From NCBI GenBank assembly GCA_027922465.2, contig BQMF02000161.1:496001-560000 (forward strand): a DNA stretch of 64,000 nt, read 5' to 3'. How positions within the stretch are numbered: the stretch's first letter is position 1; every line of letters begins with the position of its first letter. A program made the position numbers and the translations under genes. Positions 11,709-23,058 of this stretch are shown here, one piece after another. Under the pieces are notes generated by a model. The model was not told where the DNA came from and made no database searches. It was given only the letters and a program-made list of their open reading frames with translations. This DNA comes from Turritopsis dohrnii. Its lineage: Eukaryota; Cnidaria; Hydrozoa; Anthoathecata; Oceaniidae.

Positions 11709-12931
11709 GGTGGGTCTCAAAATCAACAGGGTTATGTTTAACATTAGGCTTAGATATCAATCAGCATGTAATTCTGCATCAGATAATCATCAATAATATT
11801 AGGAAGTACCAAAGTGCAATAATGCTTAATCACACTCTATTTTCGGTGTATCATGCGCCGCCTTTAGTGTTAGTAACAAATTCAAAATGTCTTTCTTCAA
11901 GTTGGCCTTGAAACGGAGAATGTGAATATATGCTCTTTCAAAACGTAATTTGGCCTCTTTGGTCGCGCTAATTTTGTTTTTATTTGCAATGTTAGTTAGT
12001 CATTGATAGATTTTCTTAACTTCAGTTCAGGACCAACTCACTTGACCAGAAGCAAGGAGTGAGATTTTAATAATATTTTAATATATCAACAACGAGTTGA
12101 ACACAATTATATTTTGTATTTCAAGGTAACATATTTCTTCTGGGTCACGAAAGAACAGGGTTCATACAGAGCCTGTTTTCCTGTTTTTTTTAGTTTTTTT
12201 CTTGTTTTCCTGTTTTTTTGTCAGTTTTCAATGATATCCTGTTTTTTTCTAATTTTCAGGTAAATCAATTTTTTTTGCCTTAAATAATTCGATTATGGCA
12301 GTAATTTCTTGCCAGTTTCTACAATTGCATAAGTATCAAAATTATTTAGGCAGATTTTCTCTTGTGATATATGGAATAGTTTGTATATTTACTTCTTTTG
12401 TATGACTTCACTTTTGTCTTATAATATAACATAATATACAAAGTACTAAAATAAAAAGTTTTAAGAAATCCTATAATAAAGGGAAAAACAAAATATCAGC
12501 ATAGTTGGCAGACAAGCTATCAATTGGTTTTTCTTTTGTTTTTTTAGTCTTGATTCACATCACAGGATTTTATCACAATTAAAGATTTTTGACCTTTCTA
12601 ACCAGTTTTTATCTTAATCATGTTATGTCAGGATGATAATGGATATTGATTGTTTTTATTTTCCCTGATTCTTTAGTTTTATTTAATAGATTATATGTAC
12701 ATCATTTTTAGTAGTTTTATTTTGTGCGAACTTCTTTCTTTTAAACAGATTGAGTACAAAACTGCTCAGCCACCCCAATCAAAGTCACTTAATTGCCTCT
12801 AAAACGTATGATTCTGTTTTATTGTCAGACATCTTTCCATATATCTCTTGCCACAACATTTTTATTATAGCTTGATAGTAATCTGCATGATGTAAATAGG
12901 AAACAATACAATACAATACAGAAAACAAAAA
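11709..12931. other. Upstream region of SPC25
   Basis: AT-rich sequence with T-rich CCTGTTTT-type repetition at about 12175-12260. It ends in a short (AATAC)n run at 12905-12920, just before the SPC25 start. No promoter element can be called with confidence. Confidence 0.4.
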
Positions 12932-15329
12932 ATGTCAAGCTGTCTCAGTGCAGATTTAAGTCTGCATACTTTTGAAAAAGAAATAATTGAGCCTTGGTAT
13001 GGGAATTCTGTATTGAAAATTGAAAATTGCCAAGCCAAGAGAACCGAAACTGAAAAGGATGTTACAGGTTAGTTTAATCTGTGCCTACTTTTTATTTGAA
13101 TACCTTTATACATGAGTTATACTGGAAATATTTCTATGGACTGCGTGAACTGCAGAAATTTTCATAATCAGAGCTGTTCAGTTTCAAATAAGTTTAAAAT
13201 TTCTGCCACAGTAAAAGATTTTTACCATGGATACTGATATATTTTATTCAATTTCTCTCATTCTGTAACTTTTTTTCTCAAATTTTCCTTTAGGAAAGAT
13301 ACATGAATTGCAAAGTAAATTAAAAAGTTACCAGGAAGAATGTCGTGAACTATCAGAATGTAAGTAACAAAAGTTAAGTTACAATATTTTTTTAATGACT
13401 CAGTTGGTAAAATTGTCAAAAACAGTGTGCATATTTCTTTAGAAATGTACTCCTTTGAAGCTCGACATATTTGTCCACTGAGAAAGTCGTACTTAGTTTG
13501 AAAGTTACTTTTTCAATGCATTGACATTAGCATACGGTGCCACTTTATGTAGTTCTCTGTTTTTATTTATATTGTATGCATCATGTTCTTAGTAACAACG
13601 CCTCAAAGAGGTGAACTGGATTCATTGGCTGAGGAAATCCAAAAGCTATCAGTGAATGCGACTGAGCAATCATCAAGATTGGATGATGAGAAAGAGAATA
13701 TTGCAACAATAAAAAACTCTAATGCCAAAATGCAAACTAGTAAGTGAGAAGAGAACATGTCTGCTGTTAAGGACAGTCCTTGTTATTGAGAAACTGTCAT
13801 ATTTTCTTATTGTTCAGCATTGCAGTCAAAAGAGTCTGAAGTTAATTTCAAACTGGAAAAATTAAACAAAGGTATCCTGTTTTTTGAAGAAAATCTTGGA
13901 CTTAAAGTGGATCATGAAGCAAGTAAGTAATAGCAAAGGTTGTTTACACAACATGAAATACTTAATGTAGCTGTGTTGAAACAAAATGAAACCCTTATTA
14001 CAGTAACACCTATTTCGTTTAGGTATTTGATCAGTACTTATTAAAGAGAATCTATGTATATTCCTCAATGAGATTACATTGTAGGATAAGTAAAGATCCG
14101 TGTCGACTTAGCATGGCACAAAAATAGAAAACTACTTCAGCAAAATACACTTTTGCATTTTGCAGTTTCGTGTGTGTGGTTGAGTGGTCACCAGCCTTTA
14201 GATTGATCTTCAGATCTGTTGTCATTACACGTTTATTTTCTGTTAAGTAGTTGCACAGCACAAGCAGTCACAGATTACATATTATACTATCAGCTTATGA
14301 TGAGTCAGTAGATCATCTTTCTTGGGCAACTGATCAACACTAAGGGGCATTGTAACACTGTCCATTTTGCCTTGTTTATGGGCAAGCAAACATACTAGCA
14401 TATTATATGTATTTTGAAATGGTTTTCATTTGCAATAATATATTTTCCTCACACCTTTCAATGTTTAATTGAAACCATCGAACAGCATGTTGTTGCATGC
14501 AGGTTTTTATTGTTTGGTTTTTGGTATGCATTGGTCTCAGACAAACTTGTTTACTTTCTTCAACTCTTTTCAATCTATTACTTGACTTTGCTATGGATGA
14601 ATTTTCAACAAGGTGATCTTACATCTACCACAACTAAATAAAAAAAACAATTCCAGACATAACTGCTTAAGCTTTCTATAAAATAATTTGAATGCCGTAA
14701 TAATTTGAATGTCGCATGGATCTCATTCTATTTTTGTTTACAAATGCTTGTGCTTATGTTCAGGCTGTATTATTGCTTTGCAAAATTAGCATCTTCATGT
14801 TTTATGTTCTCATCTTTCCAGATTCTCATTTGAAATTCACATTTTCATGCATTGATGAGAAAGACGAGGATAAAACGTTTTCGTTATCCATTATGGTTGA
14901 AGGGACGCCTGGAATTTACCAAGGTGAACAACGGTTGTCTTTTAAGTTTCCATGTAGATGCGTAATGAGAAGAGTTCAACAAACATAACAGATGTGTATG
15001 TTAGTCATTTGTTGCAAGGATAACATTACGAACACCAGCTTGAAAAATATTTCTTTTAGATTTATTCAAAAACCTAAAAAAAAAAATCCTTTTCTCTCCA
15101 AATCTATTCAAACAAATTTATTTAAGTTTTGTTTTGTGGATAGTTCAAGCACGTAAGAGCATACAGTAATCTCCCTAGTAGCAGTTGCTATGTTTTTTTT
15201 TTAGTTGTGGAATGTACACCTATGGTGGACGACTTAGACAGCTTGCTGATAGACTTGAACCGAACCAATGACTTGAAAATATTTCTTTGTGGATTAAGGA
15301 AAGCTTTCAAGTGTACTGTAAATACATAA
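12932..15329 (+). CDS. SPC25: SPC25, NDC80 kinetochore complex subunit
   Basis: Six exons join in frame: 12932-13067, 13294-13359, 13593-13739, 13818-13922, 14822-14923 and 15205-15329. All introns are GT-AG in phase 1, and the product is 226 residues (the human protein is 224). The N-terminal half is charged coiled coil (KIHELQSKLKSYQEECREL, then LDSLAEEIQKLSV). It passes through FFEENLGLKVDHE, equivalent to the vertebrate LYKDRLGLEI segment, into the C-terminal globular domain: LKFTFSCIDEKDEDKTFSLS matches the vertebrate LQFIFTNIDPKNPE region, and the protein ends NDLKIFLCGLRKAFKCTV, matching NNFSAFLANVRKAFTATV. In the NDC80 complex SPC25 pairs with SPC24 to anchor the complex to the inner kinetochore through CENP-T and MIS12. 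The gene looks intact. Exon 5 follows a roughly 900-bp intron. Confidence 0.92.
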
Positions 15330-15540
15330 ATATAATCCATGCTTGTTAAATATTGTCTAAAACCTTTTCTACAACCAATCAGCAACCCGAACCATCTGTA
15401 TGGTGCGTGGAACCGCCAAGAAATACTTTCTATTCAAAAATAGCAATTTCTATCGCTAGGTATATTTGATCTTACCGAATGAGCTCCACCTGAGAAGCAT
15501 TATGTTTGCTTGCGAATAATATTAGTAACCAAGAGTTTTT

Positions 15541-15790
15541 AGTCCTTGGGCTACCAACTCAGGAAAGGTTGGTTCTTCTGCCCGCCGACTTGCCACCAGA
15601 GTTACGTATAGCATTGCTCTAACTTGCCCGAAGGCCAGTGTGCAGTCAGTCGATGGCTCCCATAATGGGCTGATACGCTGCTTTTAAAGCGCATCGGAGT
15701 GGAGTATTAAGATACGACGCGACTGGGACTCGAACACGGGTCACAGCGGTCGCGTTCAAAGGTACTAACCACTACACCATCGCTGCACAT
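15541..15790 (-). repeat. tRNA-derived SINE, copy 1
   Basis: On the minus strand the sequence starts with a tRNA-like head: an A-box-like GTAGTGGTTAGTACC and a B box GTTCGAGTCCC, about 40 nt apart. It then runs into a body containing GCTTTAAAAGCAGCG and CTTGCCACC-type sequence. A second copy in the opposite orientation lies at 19845-20150. Confidence 0.7.
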
Positions 15791-16221
15791 AATATTTGGC
15801 GATTTACTGTCTCTGACACTTCAGTTGAAGAAAGTCCATCCACTAAAACTGTAGCTACGAAAAAGATTGTTCTAGATGCAAGAAGCGGATCCTGCAAGTT
15901 CCTGACCAAGATTCAACATTACAGGACTGACAACTCCCCAGAACTTCTCTAATTTTCTCTAATTCTAATGTTACTATGACTCACCAAAAGTCATCCTATG
16001 TTTTGCAAGATGTTATAGATCCGTGACTTTCTAAGTGGTTGTGTAAAATGGTCAGTTGATGAGACTATTACAGGAAAGGATCCGAACTGAAATAGGATCC
16101 TAAAGAAAGTGTGCTTTTCACAAATTCGTGATGAGTTACAAAAAGAAGTAGAGCTACTATTTCATGTTTTCTATATGAGTTTCAGGAACATTTGGATTAT
16201 CTTTTAAATATTTCCTTGTTA
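15791..16221. other. Intergenic, nothing recognised
   Basis: No coding or repeat signal was identified between the SINE and the nested TIR elements. Confidence 0.4.
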
Positions 16222-16827
16222 CTTTAATGGGAGAAACCTTCGCGGGAGAAACTTTCGCGAGGTCAAAAACTCGCGAAATTTATGGGATTTACTTTCGCGA
16301 ATGCCACATTTTAAACATTTTCGCGGGATTTATTTTCGCGAATGTGGATTTTGGGAAATTTTTGCGAGATAAACTTTCGCGAATTGCCTGAAAATTTCCT
16401 TAAACTTAGCCAAAAATACATTTTGAGAGTAACTTTTATCACTTTTTCTTACGTTTAAACCTGAGAATTTCACAAGGCTTTGAAGTTAAAGTTGAATTAA
16501 CGATAAATCTACGACCAAACAGAAAAAAATCAATGATTATGATAGATATTTTTCTTTTGAACAACTATAGAAACTACTTTATTCATCATCATGTAACTCG
16601 TCAAAGAGATCAAATGAAAATCCGGAATTCCTTGGCTCTATTTTTGGTAATGAGATTTCACTTCAAGGTGGTGCGAATGAGAAAACTGAAATTCCCAAGG
16701 AAAATTCCCAAATTCTGGAAAAAAGCAAAACACTACACATCCGAGACATGTTTCGACAACCATCGGAACCATCATCAGGGTCTTCAAAAACCAAAATGCC
16801 TGATGCTTCGAAGAAAATAACAATTAT

Positions 16828-17646
16828 CAGTGGCGTAACTGAGTTAAACTTAGGGTAGGTGCGTTTTTGACAAATTTGGGCAATATTAACACTTCATGCC
16901 ATAGTAACAAATGCACAAAGCTAATTTATGCAACTTTGTTGACAAATAATTAATTTAAGGGCAGAAAGTTTCGCGGGCAGAAAGTTTCGCAAGGATGGAA
17001 AATCGCAAAATTTCGCGAATTTAACTTTCGCTAATGACAGTTTTAAAATAAATTTTACTGATAAAACTGTCGCGAATCCTCCAAAAACTTTACTTTCGGG
17101 GGAAAAAACTTTCGTGAATGACAATGAATAAAGAAATTTTTTTTTGAATTATTTTAAAAATTCTTAACTTTCTTTCAAAAAAACTGTATTAGTTCATTTT
17201 AGAGCGAGTCATTCATTTCTTCCCACTCCGAATCTTCATTACTACTATCCTCGATAAAATCAGACCTTCTCCCACACAAAATCTCGAATTCTTCCAGATC
17301 ATATGTCGGTGATTGACAATAGATGTTGATTACCAGTGTCGTTTTCTTGTTCAAAATTGGGTGGAGATCATGAAAAGGGGGTCGATCGGATTTTTTGTTG
17401 TTCAAAAAACTTTAGCAACTTTTAGAAAAACTTGACTTTTCGCGAATTTTGAATTTACTTTCTTACATGGCAGAACTTTCGCGAAAAAAGGCAAAAATCG
17501 CGAAAGTTTCCGCCCTTAAAAGTAATGATTTATATAACTTTAGTGAAAAGAATATCGTATGAAATATTACTTGGTCAGAAAAAAGGGCAAGCTAAATCAG
17601 AGGGCGGTGCGATCGCACCCAACGCACCCCGCCAGTTACGCCACTG
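16828..17646. mobile_element. hAT-like element inserted in the outer TIR element
   Basis: Terminal repeats CAGTGGCGTAACT and AGTTACGCCACTG are flanked by a perfect 5-bp duplication ATTAT (16823-16827 and 17647-17651). The CAG...CTG ends suggest a hAT-type element. No transposase is present. It is itself interrupted by a smaller element at 16953-17522. Confidence 0.75.
16953..17522. mobile_element. Innermost TIR element, same family type as the outer one
   Basis: The ends resemble the outer element (TTTAAGGGCxGAAAxTTTCGC) and are flanked by TA (16951-16952 and 17523-17524). TTTCGCG repeats occur inside both ends. Length is 570 bp. It lies within the hAT-like element and makes the third nesting level. 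Confidence 0.65.
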
Positions 17647-18499
17647 ATTATAAATATAGATGATTAAGAAACAAATTTTGTTAAGCTTGAATTAGTTAAA
17701 TGCTTCCCTTTATTTTACACGCACGAAATTTCAAATAAACCTCACTGTAACACTTTTTGTCACTTCAATCGGTGCAAAGACAGCACGAATTCTGTGAAAT
17801 ATACGTGTATTCTTTTAGTTCAAGACGTGTTTTTATCAGTTTTCAACCTCGTCGTCGGATACCAGTCAAAAACTTGTTTTGTAAACATTTTGAAATTTTT
17901 GAAATTTTGAAAAAATCTTTGCGGGATTTATTTTCGCGAATGCCACTTTTTGTAAATTTTTATGGGATTTATTTTCGCGTGTGGTCGAAATCAAAAATAT
18001 TTTGGGATTTACTTTCGCGAAAATGTCCAAAATTCGCGAAATTCGCGAAAGTTTCTCTTGCAAAAGTTTCTCCCATTAAAGTAACAGATTTAAGGAAAGG
18101 GTAAAATTGTACAGAAAGAGTCTAGTTTTTGCCTTCTTTGAAACATTTTCATTAATATACAATTTCAAATACAAAATCTTGACATGACCTTGAAAATTCA
18201 TTTTTGATTTTTGATTGTTTTGTTTTGTTTTCATTCCTTACTACCTGCATAATAATTACAAAGGAGTGCCTTTCAGATTTACAAGGTTTCATTTTGTTTA
18301 GAATTATACTTTGTGCTATGTTAGAACGAACTACACATCAGGAACGAAAATTTTCGGCAGGCAAACTTTCAGACGCTTTTTTGAATTTCGGACGGAAAAC
18401 TTTTCGGACAACGTTGCATTTCATACTTTTTTATTAATCTGTAATATAATGAACTAATTTATGCAAGAAAAGGGCGCCTTTACTGAATTCCTTGGATAT

Positions 18500-18680
18500 A
18501 AAAACTCAACCTCTCCCTATCTCGACACCCGCCTAACTCGACGTAATTCCGTCGTCGGTCCTGCCGCCAGATTCGACATTTTGAATGGAATTTTCCCCTG
18601 CTATCTCGACATTTCTAACTCGACACCCGCCTATCTTGACGTGAATATTTCGGTCCCTTGACAAAAAACTCGACATTCTT
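18500..18680 (+). repeat. Short dispersed CTCGACA repeats
   Basis: CTATCTCGACACCCGCCTAA-like units occur near 18515 and near 18615-18640, with further CTCGAC or TTCGAC words between. It resembles the subterminal repeat region of a MITE, but no matching second end was found. Confidence 0.4.
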
Positions 18681-18806
18681 GAACCCTCTAGAAACTATGA
18701 AACTGTATCAATTGGTATCAATTGTAATCAACTGGTCAATTTTGTGTGTTTTGGGGGACGTACAAAGTAAGTTTTATGATATCAAATAAAAAATAGAGAT
18801 GAGCAA

Positions 18807-18858
18807 CCTGGAACCCAGGGTCTCTTGCCTTTTCGATCAAGAGACCCTGAGTTCGAGG
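18807..18858. repeat. Hairpin with 21-bp arms
   Basis: The arm 18807-18827 pairs imperfectly with 18838-18858 around a 10-nt loop. The shared core is CAGGGTCTCTTG and its inverse. Confidence 0.6.
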
Positions 18859-19430
18859 TTATAGGAATAAAGTCACGTACTTGGGTAATTTTCCCTAAAA
18901 TTTCTAGGTATCCTTGAAAGGCGATGGTTGTGAAAGGAGATTTTTCTCTATCACTGCAACAGGTGTTGTACAACATATCTTTTGTTGTTTTCATTATACG
19001 CAAGCCGTTGTGCAACAAAATAAATTTTATTGGAAACCAAGCTTAACAGAACAGCCTTTTGGCAGAAAACCCTCGACTGACTGCTTCTGTACTCTGGAGC
19101 CGTACGCGTTGTAATGCTTTGAGAGCCTAATTGGTCTCGTAGCTTTGACACAACGCGAGACATAATGCGAGACATAGTGCGAGACACTGTAGAGCCATTT
19201 TTGGAGCGAGTACTTCCTCATGTAGTTTTAGTGGGACTTAGTTATGACTTGGACTTAAGCACCACTTCATGGTTCTGACGCCTGTAAAATGATCTAATGT
19301 AGAAATTTTTATTCTCTGTAAGTTCGTGATATATTTCACTTCCAAAATAAGTGAAACTTTTCCCCTAATTTTCCTCACCTACGAATTTTAATCATGATCA
19401 TGTGTGTGTATTTAAAAGCAGTCTCTCGTG

Positions 19431-19495
19431 TATGACCTTCATGTAAGACCTTCATGTATGACCTTCATGTATGACCTTCATGTATGACCTTCATG
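19431..19495 (+). repeat. 13-bp tandem repeat, five copies
   Basis: TATGACCTTCATG is repeated five times head to tail with a single base change in the second copy. Confidence 0.9.
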
Positions 19496-19844
19496 TATGC
19501 TTCCACAAGCAGAATGTTAATGATGTTAACGCGAAAATGTAAAAAAAATTTCTTTAATGACCAATTTCACTTTACGAGAAAATAATTAGTATATAACTGC
19601 AAAGGCATTAAAAATCTTGACAAAAAAACTGAGATTTTTGAATGAAACATCCTAAAAAATCGTTTCAAAAATTTATTCGCATTCCCGGTATTATACAATT
19701 CACGTTTATCCGCGAAAATAAATTTCCTCAAAATCCACCTTGCCTTTCAAACCACTAGAATTGTTAATAGACATTTTCGGAAAATACATCACAGCAGATC
19801 TTGCCTCGCTTTCAACCCATACAGTAATGGTCATACATGTTAGT

Positions 19845-20150
19845 GTATGGTGTAGTGCTTAGTACTTTCGAGTGCGACCGCTGCGACCCGTGTTTTAGTC
19901 CCAGTTATGTCGTCTTTCGATATTTCCCTCCTCGGATGCGCTTTAAAGCCCTGGTTCAAACTTGACGATTAAAAAGATGATTTATCATCATTCACATTAG
20001 ACGATTACGACGATTATGACGATTATGACGATTACGACGATTATGACGATTACACTGAATTTTAGTCATCGTAACCGTCATAATCGCAATGCTATACGCA
20101 TCTGTGGCGGTAAGTCAACTACTAGTTGCAAGTCGGCGAGCATGGTCGCA
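19845..20150 (+). repeat. tRNA-derived SINE, copy 2, with GACGAT microsatellite
   Basis: The head (GGTGTAGTGCTTAGTACTTT, then ACCCGTGTTTTAGTCCCAG) and the GCGCTTTAAAGC body match the copy at 15541-15790. The body is interrupted at about 19950-20090 by a block of GACGATTAC/GACGATTAT tandem units, after which the SINE tail resumes (GCAATGCTATACG, GCAAGTCGGCG). The B box has lost its consensus. Confidence 0.65.
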
Positions 20151-20281
20151 AAAACTGGCAGTTAGTTACTTTCTCATTTAGTTGTGCTAGCCTGACAGAT
20201 AAAGCTCTTAATAATTGCTGGCTTAGATGTCAGATTCTCTCTAATAAAAGTTTGGAAATAAATAAAACTTCATACAGGAGA

Positions 20282-20370
20282 GGAAATGTTTTGGAGAAAA
20301 TAAAATGTTTTGGAGAAGATAAAATGTTTTGTAGAAAATAAAATGTTCTGGAGAAGATAAAATGTTTGTT
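20282..20370 (+). repeat. About 19-bp tandem repeat, four to five copies
   Basis: Units of the form AAAATGTTTTGGAGAAxAT are repeated with small differences. Confidence 0.75.
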
Positions 20371-20911
20371 CGATAAGATAAATAAAGTAAACCACCTCAT
20401 AACTTCATATAAGGCTAACACAAAAAAAACATTCTGAAATCAAACAAAACTGATTACCATCAAATAGACTTTTTCATGAATACGTGCTGTTTAAAAAGAG
20501 AACGACACCTCAGGGAAAAATATTAAAACGTAATAATCCATAAGCTTAGAAACGAAGCAATGTGTACAATGATGCAATCTAAGAAGGGGACTATCTGATC
20601 AAAATTTCTAAAATATTGAGCAAAAATTTTGACACTATCCCTTCTGATATGTTTTCTTTTTAATGTATACGAATTGTATTCTGAAGTTCGTGCAGTTTTC
20701 CAAAAAAGCTCTTAAGGATGTGGAAGTAGCTCTTGACAAAAATAAACGAATATTTATTTTGGCGAACGTTGAAAATTGTAAACAAGCTTACCATTGAGAA
20801 CACAATCATTTCTGAATTTCAACCCAAAAAAAACCCCCAAAATTTGTACTAGTAATAACATGACTTTGAGGGAACTTTTACCAAATTTCACGACTAAACA
20901 TGTTTTTCCAG

Positions 20912-21045
20912 GTTAATCACGTGGTTAGTTGAAATTTGATTGGCGATTGTGCTTTTGGGGGAAATTTCAAATCGGCGGGAAATTTCAAATTGGCGGGAAA
21001 TTTCAGATTGTTTTCCTGAAAACGTCAATCAACCATGTGATTACA
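20912..21045. repeat. Inverted repeat enclosing two GGCGGGAAA motifs
   Basis: AATCACGTGGTTAGTTG near 20915 is inverted at about 21026-21043. Between the arms GGCGGGAAATTTCA is repeated at 20974 and 20992, exactly 18 bp apart. GGCGGGAAA matches the E2F-type core, but the context looks like a small foldback element downstream of the KCNQ gene. Confidence 0.5.
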
Positions 21046-21223
21046 TATGAAATTTTAAGAAGATAATTGTTTTTTTTAAGACCGTGGTCATATTCACAAA
21101 CATAAACTTCGTTTTAGGCTTTCTTAGAAATATAGTTCAGTTAGGCCATTTTCCGATACACATCCCAGATATTTGTATGTATCACCATAGCGACGGTTGC
21201 GTTGTCGTTTTGTTATTTACATT

Positions 21224-21229
21224 TTTATT
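21224..21229 (-). terminator. Candidate poly(A) signal of KCNQ copy A
   Basis: AATAAA on the minus strand, about 50 nt downstream of the stop codon. Confidence 0.4.
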
Positions 21230-21277
21230 TTTAGAGTGACGTTCAAAAGAGTCCATATTTAAACGCTTTTAGTTTTC

Positions 21278-22906
21278 TCAATTTTCGTTCATAAAAATCC
21301 GTGGATCTTCTTCGTTTTTATCAACTCGCTTTTTGTCTTCATTCGAACGTTCAATTTCTTCAGTGGTGATTATACTTGTGTCCAGTCTTTTCTCGGAATA
21401 GGGCGTCATTTGCAGGAAAGAATTGCATTCTGGGTTGATGTGACCCATCCTTTCCCTCAAACTTTCGACTTGGTTTTGCAACATTTCTAAGGCCTCTTTT
21501 ATATCCCTCATTGAAATTAGCAAATCCAGATTATCCTGTGACGCTTTTTCCATCATATCCTGCAAGTTGACGTAAGGATATCGTACCGCCCTGAACACCC
21601 TGATACAACGCCAATATTTGAGCCTCATGAAAAACTTCAAAGCACCTCGATATTTTGCACAAATTTCTAACCTTCCTTTATTCAAACGCTTACTGTCTCG
21701 CTCTTCATAACCATCCATCAGCAACTCATCCCTTGTAAGAACTTCAACAGGGATATAATTACACGCAGTTAGAACTCGAAACGATTTTAGATTAGTTGTA
21801 TTCCGTGTCTTCATATTGGACTGTTTCTCTCTTGAGTTGTTAGCATTTACAATCAGAGGATTATACCTGTACTCCCCGTGTTGGGTGGTTTTGTCCCCTG
21901 AAAACTCAACTCTCAGTAAGTCCTTCAAACACTGCGGTTGATGTTTCGGTGAAGGAGCAGAACCTTTCAGTTGAGGCAGGAGATAGTACCAAGTTGGTCC
22001 GTTGGTGGATTTTCGGATGGCGCGATTTCTCCAAAAGGTTTGAAGCACCAATGCAGCCGGATGGCGAACTTTAATAAAACGTTTCTCTTTTTTCTGTTTG
22101 TCTACTTGCAAAGCAAAACCGGAACCAAGTATTCCGGCAGGCAATGCAAAAAACGCGCATCCCGTCAGTGCAAAAATGCCAGTTGCAAATTTTCCTGGCC
22201 ATGTTTTTGGACTAAAGTCACCATACCCTACTGAAGTAACAGTTATCATGGCCCAATACAATCCATCCGCCATATTTGATATTCGTGAATCGTCCTCAGA
22301 AAGTCTTTCACAAATATAAACAATATATGTGCCGACGAACAGGATTATAAATCCGACAAAGTAGCAGGTGATGAGTTCTTTGCTGTGTTGACGTACGACG
22401 TTTCGCATGAATTGCAAGTCACCTCTCTGTCGATCAATTCGAAGTATTCGTAAGATCTGCATGAAGCGCGTTATCCGTAAAATTGTAAAATACGACGCGT
22501 TGATTTGTAAAATTGCCGTCACCAGTGTTGACGTGATGACGAAGGCGTCGACGATCATATAAAAAGATTTCATGAATCTTAACCTTCCACGAAACCCTTG
22601 ATAACGACTCATGTAACTGCAAGACCATAGCCTCATAAGAAATTCAGTGATGAAGATGGCCAGTAGTGTTAACTCGTAACCCAGCATCATTCCCCTGAGG
22701 AGAGTGTCGTCGTGGAAGTCCTCCATTGTCGATAGCACACTGATACATAAACTTCCGAGGATCAATAGGAACGACAGAAGATGATAGATCATCGCACTTC
22801 GACTCTCAGGACGCTCAAGAAATAAGTAAATACCCCGCTTATAGTTTTGCTGCTCACACTCATTCTTATCCGATTCTTTCCACAAATTCGTAGCTTCGGT
22901 TACCAT
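21278..22906 (-). CDS. KCNQ: KCNQ (Kv7) voltage-gated potassium channel, copy A, single exon
   Basis: The 542-residue product is a full Kv7 subunit that forms tetrameric K+ channels in the plasma membrane. In order: an N-terminal YLFLERPESRSAMIYH segment leading into S1; S2 ending in FITEFLMRLWS; S3 with VDAFVITSTL; S4 as LRITRFMQILRILRIDRQ, with an Arg every third residue and the Kv7 hallmark Gln at the third charge position; the pore filter TVTSVGYGD; and S6 FALPAGILGSGFALQV, nearly identical to vertebrate Kv7. The cytoplasmic tail has an IQ-like calmodulin site (AALVLQTFWRNRA) and the helix C/D assembly region (LKYWRCIRVFRAVRYPYVNL, then a heptad stretch). The ATG at 22906 is chosen; the open frame extends 12 codons further only through a GTG. 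There are no introns. A second copy lies 5.1 kb upstream in the same orientation. Confidence 0.93.
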   Translation of the reverse strand: MVTEATNLWKESDKNECEQQNYKRGIYLFLERPESRSAMIYHLLSFLLILGSLCISVLSTMEDFHDDTLLRGMMLGYELTLLAIFITEFLMRLWSCSYMSRYQGFRGRLRFMKSFYMIVDAFVITSTLVTAILQINASYFTILRITRFMQILRILRIDRQRGDLQFMRNVVRQHSKELITCYFVGFIILFVGTYIVYICERLSEDDSRISNMADGLYWAMITVTSVGYGDFSPKTWPGKFATGIFALTGCAFFALPAGILGSGFALQVDKQKKEKRFIKVRHPAALVLQTFWRNRAIRKSTNGPTWYYLLPQLKGSAPSPKHQPQCLKDLLRVEFSGDKTTQHGEYRYNPLIVNANNSREKQSNMKTRNTTNLKSFRVLTACNYIPVEVLTRDELLMDGYEERDSKRLNKGRLEICAKYRGALKFFMRLKYWRCIRVFRAVRYPYVNLQDMMEKASQDNLDLLISMRDIKEALEMLQNQVESLRERMGHINPECNSFLQMTPYSEKRLDTSIITTEEIERSNEDKKRVDKNEEDPRIFMNEN

Positions 22907-23050
22907 CTTGTTTTCTGTTTGACATTCGTCGATGAGACACACTTGGAGTTGGTAAGTTGTGGCTTCATATAGTGGGCTTTGTTTTGCTTTTTCGATGGGC
23001 TATCGAGTTGGAATTTTTACTGTGATTCGAGCAAACAGAAATTGAAACGA

Positions 23051-23058
23051 TGACGTCA
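23051..23058. promoter_or_regulatory. Full CRE palindrome upstream of KCNQ copy A
   Basis: TGACGTCA, the complete CREB/ATF site, lies 145 bp upstream of the start codon. It may be functional, but an 8-mer can occur by chance. Confidence 0.35.

Larger units (their letters stand above)
16222..18081. mobile_element. Outer TIR element with TTTCGCGAA subterminal repeats
   Basis: The ends are inverted repeats starting CTTTAATGGGAGAAAC and are flanked by TA (16220-16221 and 18082-18083). Many copies of TTTCGCGAA and close variants lie within 150 bp of both ends (16240-16385 and 17920-18060). Length is 1860 bp, of which 819 bp is a later insertion. The remaining interior has no recognisable transposase. 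Confidence 0.75.

Noticed and set aside
15712..15787. Functional tRNA gene (minus strand)
   Set aside because: A and B boxes are present, but the acceptor stem does not pair and a second copy with the same non-tRNA body shows that it is a SINE.
16533..16820. 95-aa ORF inside the outer TIR element
   Set aside because: No transposase motif; biased composition typical of chance ORFs.
22098..22319. Conserved plus-strand ORF also present at 28785-29006
   Set aside because: Both are antisense to the KCNQ pore and S6; their similarity follows from the channel sequence and gene conversion.
22907..22942. N-terminal extension of KCNQ copy A (and 29627-29656 for copy B)
   Set aside because: The added codons start only at GTG; the first ATG gives a normal Kv7 N-terminus.
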